Notes: generated by a model not told the origin, from the letters alone. A DNA stretch of 64,000 nucleotides from Robinsoniella peoriensis (GCF_000797495.1 NZ_JTGN01000015.1:62001-126000); one strand, 5' to 3'; positions 45,653 through 54,598 are shown, counted from the stretch's first letter. Translations and numbers: made by a program.

Positions 45653-45734
45653 CTCATATTATTTAAGAAAAGCTGCTGCAAATCCATCTTTTCTGTTTGA
45701 ATCTACAACAGCCCTGTTCTATTCAAATTTCGTT

Positions 45735-47120
45735 TTATTGCGCATCCAGTAATCTTTGATATTCAACATCCCAGTTTTCCACTTCCGCTTTTACATCTGC
45801 TCCGTTAAAAATATTCTGGAATGATTTATCCATATAAGACTGCATTCCACTTGGAACTGCAAATTCGCCCGGAAGTTTTATAATTTCCTGAACGGTGTTC
45901 CATCCGGAAGTATTGTCTAAGAACTTTGTAGTAACCGGTCCCTGTTCGTAAGATACTGCTTTTTTTGTAGTAGAATATAAGCCGTCTGACTGCAGGTATG
46001 TCTTATATACTTCCTGATTTTCATCAAACACATATTTGATGAACTGGAAAGCAGCATCCTTATTCTCACATGTCTCAGAAACGCCCCAGTAGGAACAGTC
46101 TGCAACGCAGATTTCGCTTCCATCCATAGTTGGAACTGAAAATACGCCAAAGTCTTCATTCTTTTCTCCGTCCAGGCCTGCTGCCTGCCAGGAACCGTCA
46201 ACCATCATAGCTGCTGTTCCCTTCTTAAACTCTTCGGAAGCCTGGCTGTAACTTAATGACATAGCACCTTCATAGTAATATCCTTTATTAACCATGTCCT
46301 GCCACTTCGTCAGAACGTCAACCGTTGTCTCATTATTCCATGTATTTTTACCTTCTTTTAATTCCTGGTTAAAATTCGGGTATTTAGACAATAAAGCCGT
46401 ATCCCCTTCTGCAATCCAGAATGGTTCTCCCGTTGCCCAGATATCGCCGGTTCCGCCGCACATTAACGGTACTTTGCCTGCATCTTTAATGGTCTGACAC
46501 ACATTCATAAATTCATCCCAGGTTTTAGGCTCTTCCAGCTTCAGTTCATTGAATACTGCTTTGTTATAATAACACTGCATTTTATACTGTTTAAAACTTG
46601 GTACGGTTATGCTCTTTCCATTATAGGTACACAGTGCAGATTCCTCAAAGAGATCCAGAACATCCTGGGGTACCTCAGTAAAAATACCTTCCATTGTTGC
46701 CAGCTGTTCTGCCTCAATTACTACATCCGGGAAATTACCGCTGCTTAACATGGTTTTCCAGAAGGAAGCACGGTCATCACCGGTTGCCAGAACCTTCTCT
46801 ACGTTAATTTCCGGATTGGCTGCTTCAAATGAATCAATCATTCCCTGCCAGATCTCTGCCGTGATATTATCTGTCTCAAAAACACCAAAGGTGATCGTAG
46901 TCTGTCCTTCACTTCCGGTATCATCTGCCGCTGCAGTATCCGCTGCTTTTGTTTCATCAGCTGCCGCAGACGTCTCTTTTGTCTCCCCTGCTGTTGCTGC
47001 TTCTTTTGTTTCTCCTGTAGTTGCATTCGTCTGGGTTTTTCCGCCACCGCATCCTGCAATAAATGTTGCTGACATACATGCGGTCAGTAAAATTGCTATT
47101 ATTTTTCTTCTTCTTTTCAA
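45735..47120 (-). CDS. Sugar ABC transporter substrate-binding lipoprotein
   Basis: Family 1 solute-binding lipoprotein of 461 aa. The signal ends with lipobox IAGC (Cys about 23), followed by a Thr/Ala/Glu-rich linker to about residue 75 and the binding fold (begins ITFGVFETDN). The start is TTG at 47120 with AAAAGGAGG 8 bases upstream. First gene of the mannoside operon; the operon partners (GH38, ManA) suggest an alpha-mannose-containing ligand. Transcription probably starts near 47277, leaving a leader of about 155 bases that contains the GC-rich element at 47152-47258. Confidence 0.93.
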   Translation of the reverse strand: MKRRRKIIAILLTACMSATFIAGCGGGKTQTNATTGETKEAATAGETKETSAAADETKAADTAAADDTGSEGQTTITFGVFETDNITAEIWQGMIDSFEAANPEINVEKVLATGDDRASFWKTMLSSGNFPDVVIEAEQLATMEGIFTEVPQDVLDLFEESALCTYNGKSITVPSFKQYKMQCYYNKAVFNELKLEEPKTWDEFMNVCQTIKDAGKVPLMCGGTGDIWATGEPFWIAEGDTALLSKYPNFNQELKEGKNTWNNETTVDVLTKWQDMVNKGYYYEGAMSLSYSQASEEFKKGTAAMMVDGSWQAAGLDGEKNEDFGVFSVPTMDGSEICVADCSYWGVSETCENKDAAFQFIKYVFDENQEVYKTYLQSDGLYSTTKKAVSYEQGPVTTKFLDNTSGWNTVQEIIKLPGEFAVPSGMQSYMDKSFQNIFNGADVKAEVENWDVEYQRLLDAQ

Positions 47121-47151
47121 AACTGTATCCTCCTTTTATCTCTTTTTTATT

Positions 47152-47258
47152 CCCGCGGGCAACGAGCCAAGTAGGTATGACTGCCTGTCCACATGACTGC
47201 TGCCGCGAGGGTCAAAGCCCCCTCAGCTCTCTGCGCGGGGTCTTCGACTTGATCGTAA
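47152..47258. repeat. GC-rich structured element in the leader of the mannoside operon
   Basis: About 107 bp, clearly more GC-rich than both flanks. CCCGCGG-GC (47152-) can pair with GC-CGCGAGGG (ending about 47210), enclosing two direct ATGACTGC copies 16 bases apart. A second stem AAAGCCCC/GGGGTCTT follows, with outer GGTC/GATC-type complementarity. It has the look of an extragenic palindromic repeat. It lies between the predicted promoter and the ribosome site of the binding-protein gene. Confidence 0.55.
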
Positions 47259-47283
47259 CTCACCGGTTTGCTTTGATGACTAC

Positions 47284-47312
47284 ATTATATTTCATAAATC
47301 AGAGGGTTACAA
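47284..47312 (-). promoter_or_regulatory. Promoter of the mannoside transporter operon
   Basis: Minus strand TTGTAA (47312-47307), 17-bp spacer, perfect TATAAT (47289-47284). Confidence 0.65.
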
Positions 47313-47338
47313 TTTCACAAATTATAGAACTCTTTCGA

Positions 47339-47382
47339 AAATTGCAGGTCATATTGCAATTTCTATATATTTAATATAGTAT
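47339..47382 (+). promoter_or_regulatory. Promoter of the yesM-yesN pair with overlapping inverted repeat
   Basis: TTGCAA (47354-47359), 17-bp spacer, TAGTAT (47377-47382). A perfect inverted repeat AAATTGCA (47339-47346) / TGCAATTT (47355-47362) overlaps the -35 and lies between the two divergent promoters, a natural site for a shared regulator such as the YesN encoded here. Confidence 0.55.
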
Positions 47383-47423
47383 TGATTCAAATATTATACA
47401 AAGAGACAGAAAGTGAGTGTGTC

Positions 47424-49223
47424 ATGAAAATAAAAAAACGGATAGAAAATACCAGTATTTTTAGCAAAATCTCCTTTGCAACAATTTTACTCATTATCCT
47501 GTGTTCTTTGGCTACCAGCTCATTTCAGCTAATTAATTTTACGATTAACATCAAGGGCAAGGATCAGCTTCTGGTCAGCGAAGCAGCCGAAAGAATTGAA
47601 CAATTTATGCTGGACAAATATAATATGATGTACAACCAGCGAATCTTAATGCACTCCACAGACCATATTGCAAATATTATTTCATCCACCAGATCCAATT
47701 CGTCTGATATTTATCAATCGAATAATCTGAATAAAATAACAGATTACCTGACTGCCCTGTGCTACTCGGATCACATGATTCAGGACACCATCCTCTTTAC
47801 GTCCGACGGAAAAAATGCCTTTTCCTATTCCAATGTCAGCAGCCGTAAGATTTCTATCAGCTATGATTATAATAAACTGCCTTACATAAAAGATTTTAAA
47901 AATACTTCAGAAACACTTACCACTATTTATGATGCAGCTCCTCCTTATATCCCCCAGTCATCCAAAGAAAATTCTGAAGTAGTGACATTTATAGGCAAGC
48001 TGTATGACATGAATTATCCAACGAAAAAAATCGTTACCGGATACCTGATGATGAACTTTTCTCCCCGGGAAATCAGTGCCACATACAATGAAATTGACAA
48101 CGCTGCGGACGGGGAATATATTGTGGTGAACGGATCTTCCAAAATAATTTATTCGAATAATCCTTCTTACATTAACCTTAATTACAAGAAAGGATTTTTG
48201 CCGGAGGATGATATCCTGTCTAACAAATCAGTCAGCCTGTCCGGTCTGAAAATAATCAGCGCTGTCTCTGATGAAAAACTAATGAAAAACATCTGGGGTA
48301 TTATCCAGAAAATAATTCTGGTTACCGGCCTCAGTATTCTGTGCCTGGTCACCATTGTTACTGTACTTCACAAGTATTACAAAAGACGTTTTCATGATCT
48401 GGCTTCTGCTATATCCCTGATCAGCCAAGGGGATTTTGACACCAGGCTGCCGGTTAACTCCGATGACGAAATCGGCTATTTAAGCCAGACCTTTAATACC
48501 ATGTGTGAAACTTTAGATATCTATATCAAAAAGACCTATCTGGCTGAGACACAGCGCAGGACTGCAGAACTTTATGCCCTCCAGGCGCAGATCAACCCGC
48601 ATTTTCTGGCAAATACCCTGGAAAGCATTCGCATGAGGGCACTCGAAGACGATAACTATGAGGTAGCTGAGATGCTTGCCAACCTGGGTAACCTTTTTCA
48701 TTGGATGAAAGATTTTAACCATGATATAGTATATCTGGAGGACGAAATAGATTACATAGAATCGTACCTGGAATTGCAGAAATTCCGCTTTGGAGATAAG
48801 CTCAGTGTCCTGATGAATGTGCCTCCTGACATTCTTTATCTGGGTATCCCTAAGTTCACCCTCCAGCCCATTGTAGAAAACAACCTAACCCACGGCTTTC
48901 CACAAAATAGCCAGCCACTTGAAATCAGTATAAATTTCCAGGTCTGCGACAACATAATCACGCTCACTATTACCGATAACGGCACCGGAATGCGTGAAGA
49001 AACCCTTGCTGACCTCCAAGACCATATCGCCGGTATCCAGACACACTCTTCCTATGGTCTGGCACTAAGGAATGTTCATACCAGAATCCAGCTTTTGTTC
49101 GGAAAGCAATATGGACTCAGTATTAACAGTAAATTATACAGAGGCACTGCGGTGGTAGTTACGCTTCCTGCCTTAGAGAAAAAGGAGATGGAGAAATATG
49201 TACAAAATGATTATTGTGGATGA
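47424..49223 (+). CDS. YesM-type sensor histidine kinase
   Basis: Membrane sensor kinase of 599 aa. TM1 lies at about residues 12-35, an extracellular sensor domain to about 285, TM2 at about 295-318, then HAMP. The His_kinase domain has its acceptor His in QAQINPHFLANTLES, and the HATPase has TDNGTGM and GLALRNVHTRI. The start ATG at 47424 has AAAGTGAG upstream; a frame extending to 47382 would add 14 residues without a ribosome site. It is divergent from the mannoside transporter and overlaps the response-regulator gene by 26 bases. Confidence 0.93.
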   Translation: MKIKKRIENTSIFSKISFATILLIILCSLATSSFQLINFTINIKGKDQLLVSEAAERIEQFMLDKYNMMYNQRILMHSTDHIANIISSTRSNSSDIYQSNNLNKITDYLTALCYSDHMIQDTILFTSDGKNAFSYSNVSSRKISISYDYNKLPYIKDFKNTSETLTTIYDAAPPYIPQSSKENSEVVTFIGKLYDMNYPTKKIVTGYLMMNFSPREISATYNEIDNAADGEYIVVNGSSKIIYSNNPSYINLNYKKGFLPEDDILSNKSVSLSGLKIISAVSDEKLMKNIWGIIQKIILVTGLSILCLVTIVTVLHKYYKRRFHDLASAISLISQGDFDTRLPVNSDDEIGYLSQTFNTMCETLDIYIKKTYLAETQRRTAELYALQAQINPHFLANTLESIRMRALEDDNYEVAEMLANLGNLFHWMKDFNHDIVYLEDEIDYIESYLELQKFRFGDKLSVLMNVPPDILYLGIPKFTLQPIVENNLTHGFPQNSQPLEISINFQVCDNIITLTITDNGTGMREETLADLQDHIAGIQTHSSYGLALRNVHTRIQLLFGKQYGLSINSKLYRGTAVVVTLPALEKKEMEKYVQNDYCG

Positions 49224-50757
49224 TGAACCCCTGATCCGTTCCGGTCTTCGGAATCTGATCGAATGGGAAGTTTACGGAATTGAAATTGTATCTGAATCGG
49301 AGGATGGCATGAAAGCCTATCTGAACATCAAAGACCAGATTATTGACATTGCTCTTATTGATATCAATATGCCCAACATGAATGGGCTGGAACTTATTGA
49401 GCTTTGTTCCCATCTGCCACATTGCCCCAAATTTATCATACTGAGCGGCTACAACGATTTTGAATACGTTCGCACCGCTATGCAGCATGGTGCAGTCAAT
49501 TATCTGCTTAAACCTGTAAATCAGGAAGAACTGACAAATACAATTATATCTACAGTGCACATGCTGGATGATACCCAAACACAAAAACAGCAGTTTCAGG
49601 AAAGTCTTATGGCTCTTCGCAATGACATTCTGGTAAGGGTCCTGACCAACCGTATCGACACCCGGGAATTACGTGAGAAATGCCGCTTTGTAAATCTTAC
49701 CTTTCGCTGTAGTAAAATGCGTGTGGGACTTCTAAAGCCCTTGTTTCACAGCGGGGAACGTTCCATGAAATGGGCAGATTTTTCCACAGCCAGATTGTGT
49801 GAAAAGATTTGTCAAGATACCTGTGACTGCTACGCTGCACTCGACACATCTGATAACATCATTCTTATTTTCAAGGATTATGCATATTCCTTAACAAATG
49901 CTGATTACGAACGCCTGCTGGAGTCCTGCATCAGACAGTTAAAAGAACGCATTTCCTTTCCTGTCATTACCTCTCTAAGTGAAAATGCCTCAACAGTTCA
50001 TGACCTTTCTGCCTCCTACATATACTGCCTCCAGTCTGCAGAACGCAAAGAAATCATGCAGAACCTGTTTCAGAAAGATACCATTGTACAGCTTGAAAAA
50101 GATACCCCCTATATTTTTGATTATTCCAGCCTTGCAAATATTATTGAAGCACGTGACAGCAAAGCCCTTCTGGAACTGCTTCGTCAATACTTTGCCGAAA
50201 TGCTCCGCCAGGACAACAACAACAATCTGGAAAATATTAAATATCAACTGATTGAGTTTATCATCTGCGCCATGCAGGAATTAAAGTCATCACTTTTTTC
50301 CAGCGCAGATATTGATGTTCAAAAAAAAGAAGCCTTTCGTATTATTGGATCGGCACTTTCACTTACCGAACTGGAAGAAAAGCTGTATCAACTATTTACA
50401 ACTTTGATGGACCATCTGGATGAAAATACAAACCCCACCTATTCGTACCTGATTCAAAATGCGCTCAGCTATGTTTGCAGCAACTACCAGGATATTAATC
50501 TATCTCTGAAAACCCTGGCCTCACAGCTGAATGTAAATGCCGCCTACCTTGGCCGCCAGTTTGCAATAGACACCAATGAATACTTTTCTGACTATTTAAA
50601 CCGAATCCGTATCTCCAAAGCAATCCACTTGCTGAAAAGTACCTCCTGGAAGACCTCAGCAATTGCAGAAGCCGTAGGCTTTGCTAACATCACTTACTTC
50701 TTTACCATCTTTAAAAAAACCACGGGAAAGAGACCTGGAGACTTCCGGAAAAACTGA
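49198..50757 (+). CDS. YesN-type response regulator (REC + AraC HTH)
   Basis: Response regulator of 519 aa. The receiver domain has D8/D9 and phospho-acceptor D55 in ALIDINMPNMNG. A long middle domain follows, and a C-terminal AraC-type helix-turn-helix ends with TYFFTIFKKTTGKRPGDFRKN. AAGGAGATGGAG precedes the ATG, which lies inside the kinase gene. Probable activator of the divergent mannoside operon, possibly through the repeat at 47339-47362. Confidence 0.93.
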   Translation: MYKMIIVDDEPLIRSGLRNLIEWEVYGIEIVSESEDGMKAYLNIKDQIIDIALIDINMPNMNGLELIELCSHLPHCPKFIILSGYNDFEYVRTAMQHGAVNYLLKPVNQEELTNTIISTVHMLDDTQTQKQQFQESLMALRNDILVRVLTNRIDTRELREKCRFVNLTFRCSKMRVGLLKPLFHSGERSMKWADFSTARLCEKICQDTCDCYAALDTSDNIILIFKDYAYSLTNADYERLLESCIRQLKERISFPVITSLSENASTVHDLSASYIYCLQSAERKEIMQNLFQKDTIVQLEKDTPYIFDYSSLANIIEARDSKALLELLRQYFAEMLRQDNNNNLENIKYQLIEFIICAMQELKSSLFSSADIDVQKKEAFRIIGSALSLTELEEKLYQLFTTLMDHLDENTNPTYSYLIQNALSYVCSNYQDINLSLKTLASQLNVNAAYLGRQFAIDTNEYFSDYLNRIRISKAIHLLKSTSWKTSAIAEAVGFANITYFFTIFKKTTGKRPGDFRKN

Positions 50758-50793
50758 TCAGCCATACCTGTAAGACATAAAAGCATACTTTCA

Positions 50794-50836
50794 TAATAAA
50801 CGGCCCTCCGTCTGTTGGACAGAGAGCCGTTTATTA
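50794..50836. terminator. Hairpin between converging yesN and DUF4179 genes
   Basis: Eleven-bp stem TAATAAACGGC/GCCGTTTATTA (50794-50804, 50826-50836). It has AT-rich flanks on both sides but no long T-run; a bidirectional stop is likely. Confidence 0.6.
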
Positions 50837-50871
50837 CAAAAATACGCCTCCAATATTAAAGCAGTATATGG

Positions 50872-52287
50872 TTATTCCTGAAAAGTAACTTCCGTATGGT
50901 ACAGTGACTTCTCATCCAGGTATTGTTTGTATGTCTTTGTTTTTTTCTTTTCTTCATAATCAGGGGACCAGTAATACCCCTTAATTTCATCCATGTATTG
51001 GATATAGTCACAAATATAAACATACACAGTGCCGGTGTCCCTTCCATAGAGCTGGTAGGTATCTGCGTAACTGCCCTGATAATCCAGCAGTTCTCCATCT
51101 TTATCTAAAATAACCAGAAAATAATCGTAATTCAGCTTATCTGAGGGGATGATCATCTGTGCAGTAATTTCATAAGGTGTTTTTTCAACTTTGGAAATCC
51201 CCAGTCCTTCTGCATTGGTATCGTTTAGTTCCACAGTCTGAGTCCTTGAGGTGTCCAGAGACACATCAAATTCAAAATTCCATTCGCCCTCATACCGCTT
51301 CACAAGATTATCATATATTACCCCGGTATCACCTTCCGGGAAGGTTACGGTTCTTGCTTCTGTCTCAAACAATTCTCCGGAAATATCAGTCAGATTTAAA
51401 CTATACGTAAAGTTATCAGGAACCGGAAGAGGTGTGCCAATCTCCGGAAACTGCTCCTTTAATTTCAAGTTATATTCATCCACCTTTAACGCAGCTTCAT
51501 CAGTACTCATATCATCTTTTACGTAATCATTAATGTCCAGTCCTTTTGCTGCAATTTCCTCATCCGTAGGATAATAGGAAAACTGATCAAGTGATACACG
51601 GTAGATTCCTGCAAATGTATGATTGTCAATAAACTGACCTTCTATATACAGTTCCGGTCCGATATCCATATCAGAAAAACTAAAACTTGCTGTTCCATCC
51701 AGTTTCAGTGTATCATAATCTAAAATATAATCCTCCATATTTTTTGTTCTTATAAAATCTGCCGGGAACTCTTCTTCATTTTTAATACTCATTGCCAGAT
51801 ATAAAGCTTTTGTACTATAATATACTTCAGAAACCGTAACTGTTAAGCCATTAGAAGTTTTGATATATTTACTTTCCCCGGCAGCTTTTTCTTGTACCTG
51901 TTCCTGTTTTTCATTTCCCTTTTTTTCAATCCCTTCTGTTTCAGCCCCTTTTGTTGTTTCACCAATCTCTGTAACAGCCCCGGTATCTTCCGCTCCTTCC
52001 GTCACCAAAACCTGTGCCGTAGAACTGAAATCCCCCTTATAGCTCACCGTAGACTCCACCCGCTCAAATATATGCCCGATTAAAGGTATTTTAGCTGCCA
52101 GGGCAGGATTAGATACGCAGAACAAAGAAAAGACGGCTACAGCGGCAGCAATGCCTGTCGTCGTTGTTATAAATTTCTTCCTCCGCTGTCTTTTTTTTAT
52201 TTTAACAGCCCTCGTAACTCCTTTATCAATAACATCATCAATATTCTCCGGTATCGGAATTTGATCAAACTCATTTTTATTAAGCAT
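50872..52287 (-). CDS. DUF4179 domain membrane protein (probable anti-sigma factor)
   Basis: A 471-aa membrane protein. The cytoplasmic N-terminus (1-40) is followed by one transmembrane helix (about 41-62) with the DUF4179 hallmark NPALAAKIPLIGHIFERV, then a Glu/Thr-rich spacer (95-135) and a large extracellular domain. Genes of this type form pairs with ECF sigma factors and are thought to act as their membrane-bound anti-sigma regulators. It overlaps the sigma gene by 8 bases with its GAGGGG site inside that gene, so co-translation is likely. The signal and the regulon are unknown. Confidence 0.88.
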   Translation of the reverse strand: MLNKNEFDQIPIPENIDDVIDKGVTRAVKIKKRQRRKKFITTTTGIAAAVAVFSLFCVSNPALAAKIPLIGHIFERVESTVSYKGDFSSTAQVLVTEGAEDTGAVTEIGETTKGAETEGIEKKGNEKQEQVQEKAAGESKYIKTSNGLTVTVSEVYYSTKALYLAMSIKNEEEFPADFIRTKNMEDYILDYDTLKLDGTASFSFSDMDIGPELYIEGQFIDNHTFAGIYRVSLDQFSYYPTDEEIAAKGLDINDYVKDDMSTDEAALKVDEYNLKLKEQFPEIGTPLPVPDNFTYSLNLTDISGELFETEARTVTFPEGDTGVIYDNLVKRYEGEWNFEFDVSLDTSRTQTVELNDTNAEGLGISKVEKTPYEITAQMIIPSDKLNYDYFLVILDKDGELLDYQGSYADTYQLYGRDTGTVYVYICDYIQYMDEIKGYYWSPDYEEKKKTKTYKQYLDEKSLYHTEVTFQE

Positions 52288-52831
52288 AAATATACCCCTC
52301 TTTCAAAATCATGCGCAGTTTCTTTTTTGCCTTTGACAGGTCTGATTTAATAGTCCCCTCAGGCTTTGAAGACATTTTAGATATTTCAGATATGGTCAGC
52401 CCTTCAAAATACTTCAGTACAATCAGCGTCCGGTATGGCTCATCCAGCTGTCTTACCGCATTGTGGAGATCCATTTTTTCTTCCTGGGAAATACCGCTGT
52501 CCATCTGCTTTACCGCATCTTGCGGGATGTCATCCTGGGCATAAGGAATTACTTTGGATGACTTACGATACATTTGCATAGCACAGTTATATAGTATTCT
52601 GGTTATCCAGGTCTTAAAATACTGAGGTTCTCTCAGATTATGAATAGCCAGCAATCCCTGAACGGTAGTATCCTGAAGTACATCCAGTGCCAAATCCTGA
52701 TTTTTCACATAGGAAAATGCAGTTCGGTAAAGATATTCTTTATGAAATTTAATTAAGTCTCCATAAGCTTGTACATCACCTTTTTTTGCCTTTCGGGCAA
52801 GCATCAGATCTTCTCCCAGTATGTTCTCCAT
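52280..52831 (-). CDS. ECF-type RNA polymerase sigma factor
   Basis: A 183-aa sigma-70 family protein of the extracytoplasmic-function group. Region 2 lies at about residues 20-90 (QDLALDVLQDTTVQGL, WITRILYNCAMQMYR), region 4 at about 115-175 (VLKYFEGLTISEISKMSSKPEGTIKSDL in pieces). AAAGGAATGA precedes the ATG. Upstream, 52832-53027 holds direct GTTA-type repeats (GTTACGTTATGTTATTGTTA on the minus strand) but no promoter I could call with confidence. Confidence 0.92.
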   Translation of the reverse strand: MENILGEDLMLARKAKKGDVQAYGDLIKFHKEYLYRTAFSYVKNQDLALDVLQDTTVQGLLAIHNLREPQYFKTWITRILYNCAMQMYRKSSKVIPYAQDDIPQDAVKQMDSGISQEEKMDLHNAVRQLDEPYRTLIVLKYFEGLTISEISKMSSKPEGTIKSDLSKAKKKLRMILKEGYIYA

Positions 52832-53029
52832 TTTTATATCATTCCTTTCGCTTCGCCCATCTTAACAATAACATAACGTAACAAACCTGTTATCGTATTT
52901 ATCTATGGCTGCTTATTGCTGTATTACTTTTCTAATTAATTTTGTGCACATTGATTAGATGCTTTATATAGGAAAAAGGTTGCGCTTTTTATCTTTTTAA
53001 ATAAAATACTAAATAAAAGTCACAGGCAA

Positions 53030-53068
53030 AAATAAAAAAGGGATAATCCATTCTTGGATCACCCCTTA
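53030..53068 (-). terminator. Terminator downstream of the TetR gene
   Basis: Imperfect stem AAGGGGTGATCCA / TGGATTATCCCTT on the minus strand, followed by TTTTTTATTTTT. It lies about 130 bases after the TetR stop. Between them (53069-53200) I see only a short AGGC/GCCT stem and a direct CTG(T/C)CTCATAC repeat. Confidence 0.65.
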
Positions 53069-53200
53069 AGTTCAGTCATACAGGCACATAAGCCTGCCGG
53101 TTATTCAACCCCGGTATCAAATCTGTCTCATACGTCAAATCTTATTATCTGCCTCATACTCCGGTAACAACGGGCGAAGCTTCCAAGATATATACAGTTA

Positions 53201-53797
53201 TCATACAATCTCCAGCAAACCCTTTATTGCGTTAATCCCTGCCTGTAAAAGTTTATTGCTATCCATCTCACTGTGGGCATTAATATTGTTTTCCTGAGCA
53301 ATTGCATCTATCATGGCATAAATCAGATAGAGCTTTTCTAAAGAAGCATTGATATTATTTTGAACAAGCGTATCAATAAACACATTCATTAATTTTTCTT
53401 CCAAACCACAAAACGTTTGGAAGATCTCTTCGTCTTTATTCATCATATTACTTAATTCAGCAATACCACTGGAAGAATTTGCATAAATACTAGTAAACAC
53501 ACAAATGGTTTTTCTAATAAATTCATCTACCGTAAATGGTTCATCACCTTCAGATAAGGAAAAAAGTAAGGGGTCAATCTGTTCTTCAAAAAACTTTTGA
53601 AATGCAGAAATAAAAATTGCTTTTTTGTCCGGAAAGTAACTATAAAGAGCCCCGGTAGAAACACCTGCCCTCTTACATATTTCATTGGTATTTGTTTCAT
53701 AATATCCTTTTTCGCAAAACAGCTCAAAACCAGCATGGATTATTTTATTCTGTTTTTCGATAGATCGTTTCTGTGTAGGTTTTCGTATCTGTGGCAT
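53201..53797 (-). CDS. TetR family transcriptional regulator
   Basis: A 198-aa TetR-family repressor. The HTH is in TNEICKRAGVSTGALYSYFPD (about residues 34-54), the remainder a helical ligand-binding domain. The frame is open to 53851; the ATG at 53797 is preferred because GAAAGAGAG lies 8-12 bases upstream and the HTH then starts at the usual distance. It is divergent from the acetyltransferase gene, with a 19-bp inverted repeat flanking the shared promoter. Confidence 0.9.
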   Translation of the reverse strand: MPQIRKPTQKRSIEKQNKIIHAGFELFCEKGYYETNTNEICKRAGVSTGALYSYFPDKKAIFISAFQKFFEEQIDPLLFSLSEGDEPFTVDEFIRKTICVFTSIYANSSSGIAELSNMMNKDEEIFQTFCGLEEKLMNVFIDTLVQNNINASLEKLYLIYAMIDAIAQENNINAHSEMDSNKLLQAGINAIKGLLEIV

Positions 53798-53860
53798 TCT
53801 TATCATCTCTCTTTCAATATGCAGTATAATACATACCTCATTAATTTTCAATATAAATAA

Positions 53861-53936
53861 GAATAATTATTTTTGTTTTCTATTGACAACTTGTGATTAA
53901 TAATGCTAAAATAAATAAAAACAAGAATATTTATTC
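53861..53936 (+). promoter_or_regulatory. Acetyltransferase promoter flanked by TetR operator arms
   Basis: TTGACA (53883-53888), 18-bp spacer, extended -10 TGC-TAAAAT (53907-53912). It is flanked by inverted arms GAATAATTATTTTTGTTTT (53861-53879) and its partner at 53918-53936, matching at 17 of 19 positions. The geometry fits repression of both divergent genes by the TetR protein. Confidence 0.65.
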
Positions 53937-53968
53937 ATATTTTTGTTGTAGAGAAAGGAAATTAACAT

Positions 53969-54475
53969 ATGAATAAAATATATTTAAGACCTTTTACTGA
54001 TGAAGACCTATTATTATTTGAAATATGGTTAAACAAGGAATATATAAAAAAATGGTATCTTGACCCTGAAGACTGGCTCATGGAAGTACATCACCGGGCA
54101 GACACCTATTCCTGGATCCATCATTTTATTGTTATGAGTAATGATATACCAATTGGTTTCTGCCAGTATTATGATTGCTATGATGGAATCAACGATGAAA
54201 TAGAAGATTGGTACTCTGTTTCAAAGCCTAATCATACTTTTAGTATTGACTATCTGATCGGAAATGAAAACTACTTAAGAAAGGGGTATGGTAAAGACAT
54301 TATCCGCCTTCTAACCCAAAAAGTAAAAGCAGAACAAATTGCAAAGAAAATTATTGTTCAGCCAGATATAGAAAATATACCTTCTAACAAGGCATTACTG
54401 GCAAATGGTTATATCTTTGATTCAGAAAAAAATTATTATATCAAAGAACTAATAGTATTGGAAAAATGTAACTAA
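53969..54475 (+). CDS. GNAT family N-acetyltransferase (AAC(6')-like)
   Basis: A 168-aa GCN5-related acetyltransferase. The acetyl-CoA motif R-K-G-Y-G-K-D is near residue 107, and the C-terminal block has NIPSNKALLANGYIFDSEKNYY. Overall layout (IYLRPFTDEDLLLFEIWL...WY) resembles aminoglycoside 6'-N-acetyltransferase relatives, but resistance cannot be concluded. AAAGGAAATTAAC precedes the ATG. It is controlled by the divergent TetR regulator through the repeat at 53861-53936. Confidence 0.85.
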   Translation: MNKIYLRPFTDEDLLLFEIWLNKEYIKKWYLDPEDWLMEVHHRADTYSWIHHFIVMSNDIPIGFCQYYDCYDGINDEIEDWYSVSKPNHTFSIDYLIGNENYLRKGYGKDIIRLLTQKVKAEQIAKKIIVQPDIENIPSNKALLANGYIFDSEKNYYIKELIVLEKCN

Positions 54476-54512
54476 AAAACAGAGATTCCTGTTATATAGG
54501 AATCTCTGTTTT
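54476..54512. terminator. Bidirectional terminator between the acetyltransferase gene and tRNA-Arg
   Basis: Perfect 15-bp stem AAAACAGAGATTCCT / AGGAATCTCTGTTTT with a 7-base loop. T-runs follow on both strands, so it can stop the acetyltransferase mRNA and the tRNA transcript. Confidence 0.9.
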
Positions 54513-54526
54513 AACTTTTACTTAAC

Positions 54527-54598
54527 CGTCCCCTGCAGGAATCGAACCTGCACTTAATCCTTAGGAGGGATTCGTAATATCCATTTTACTAAGGGGAC
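54527..54598 (-). tRNA. tRNA-Arg (anticodon CCT)
   Basis: 72-nt tRNA. The acceptor stem GTCCCCT/AGGGGAC has 7 perfect pairs, with discriminator G at 54527. The anticodon stem AATCC/GGATT encloses loop CTCCTAA (anticodon CCT). The T-arm is TGCAGG-TTCGATT-CCTGCA. CCA is not encoded. It reads AGG codons. Confidence 0.95.

Noticed and set aside
53969..54475. Calling the GNAT gene an aminoglycoside-resistance gene
   Set aside because: Only family-level likeness is visible; GNAT substrates cannot be read from these motifs.
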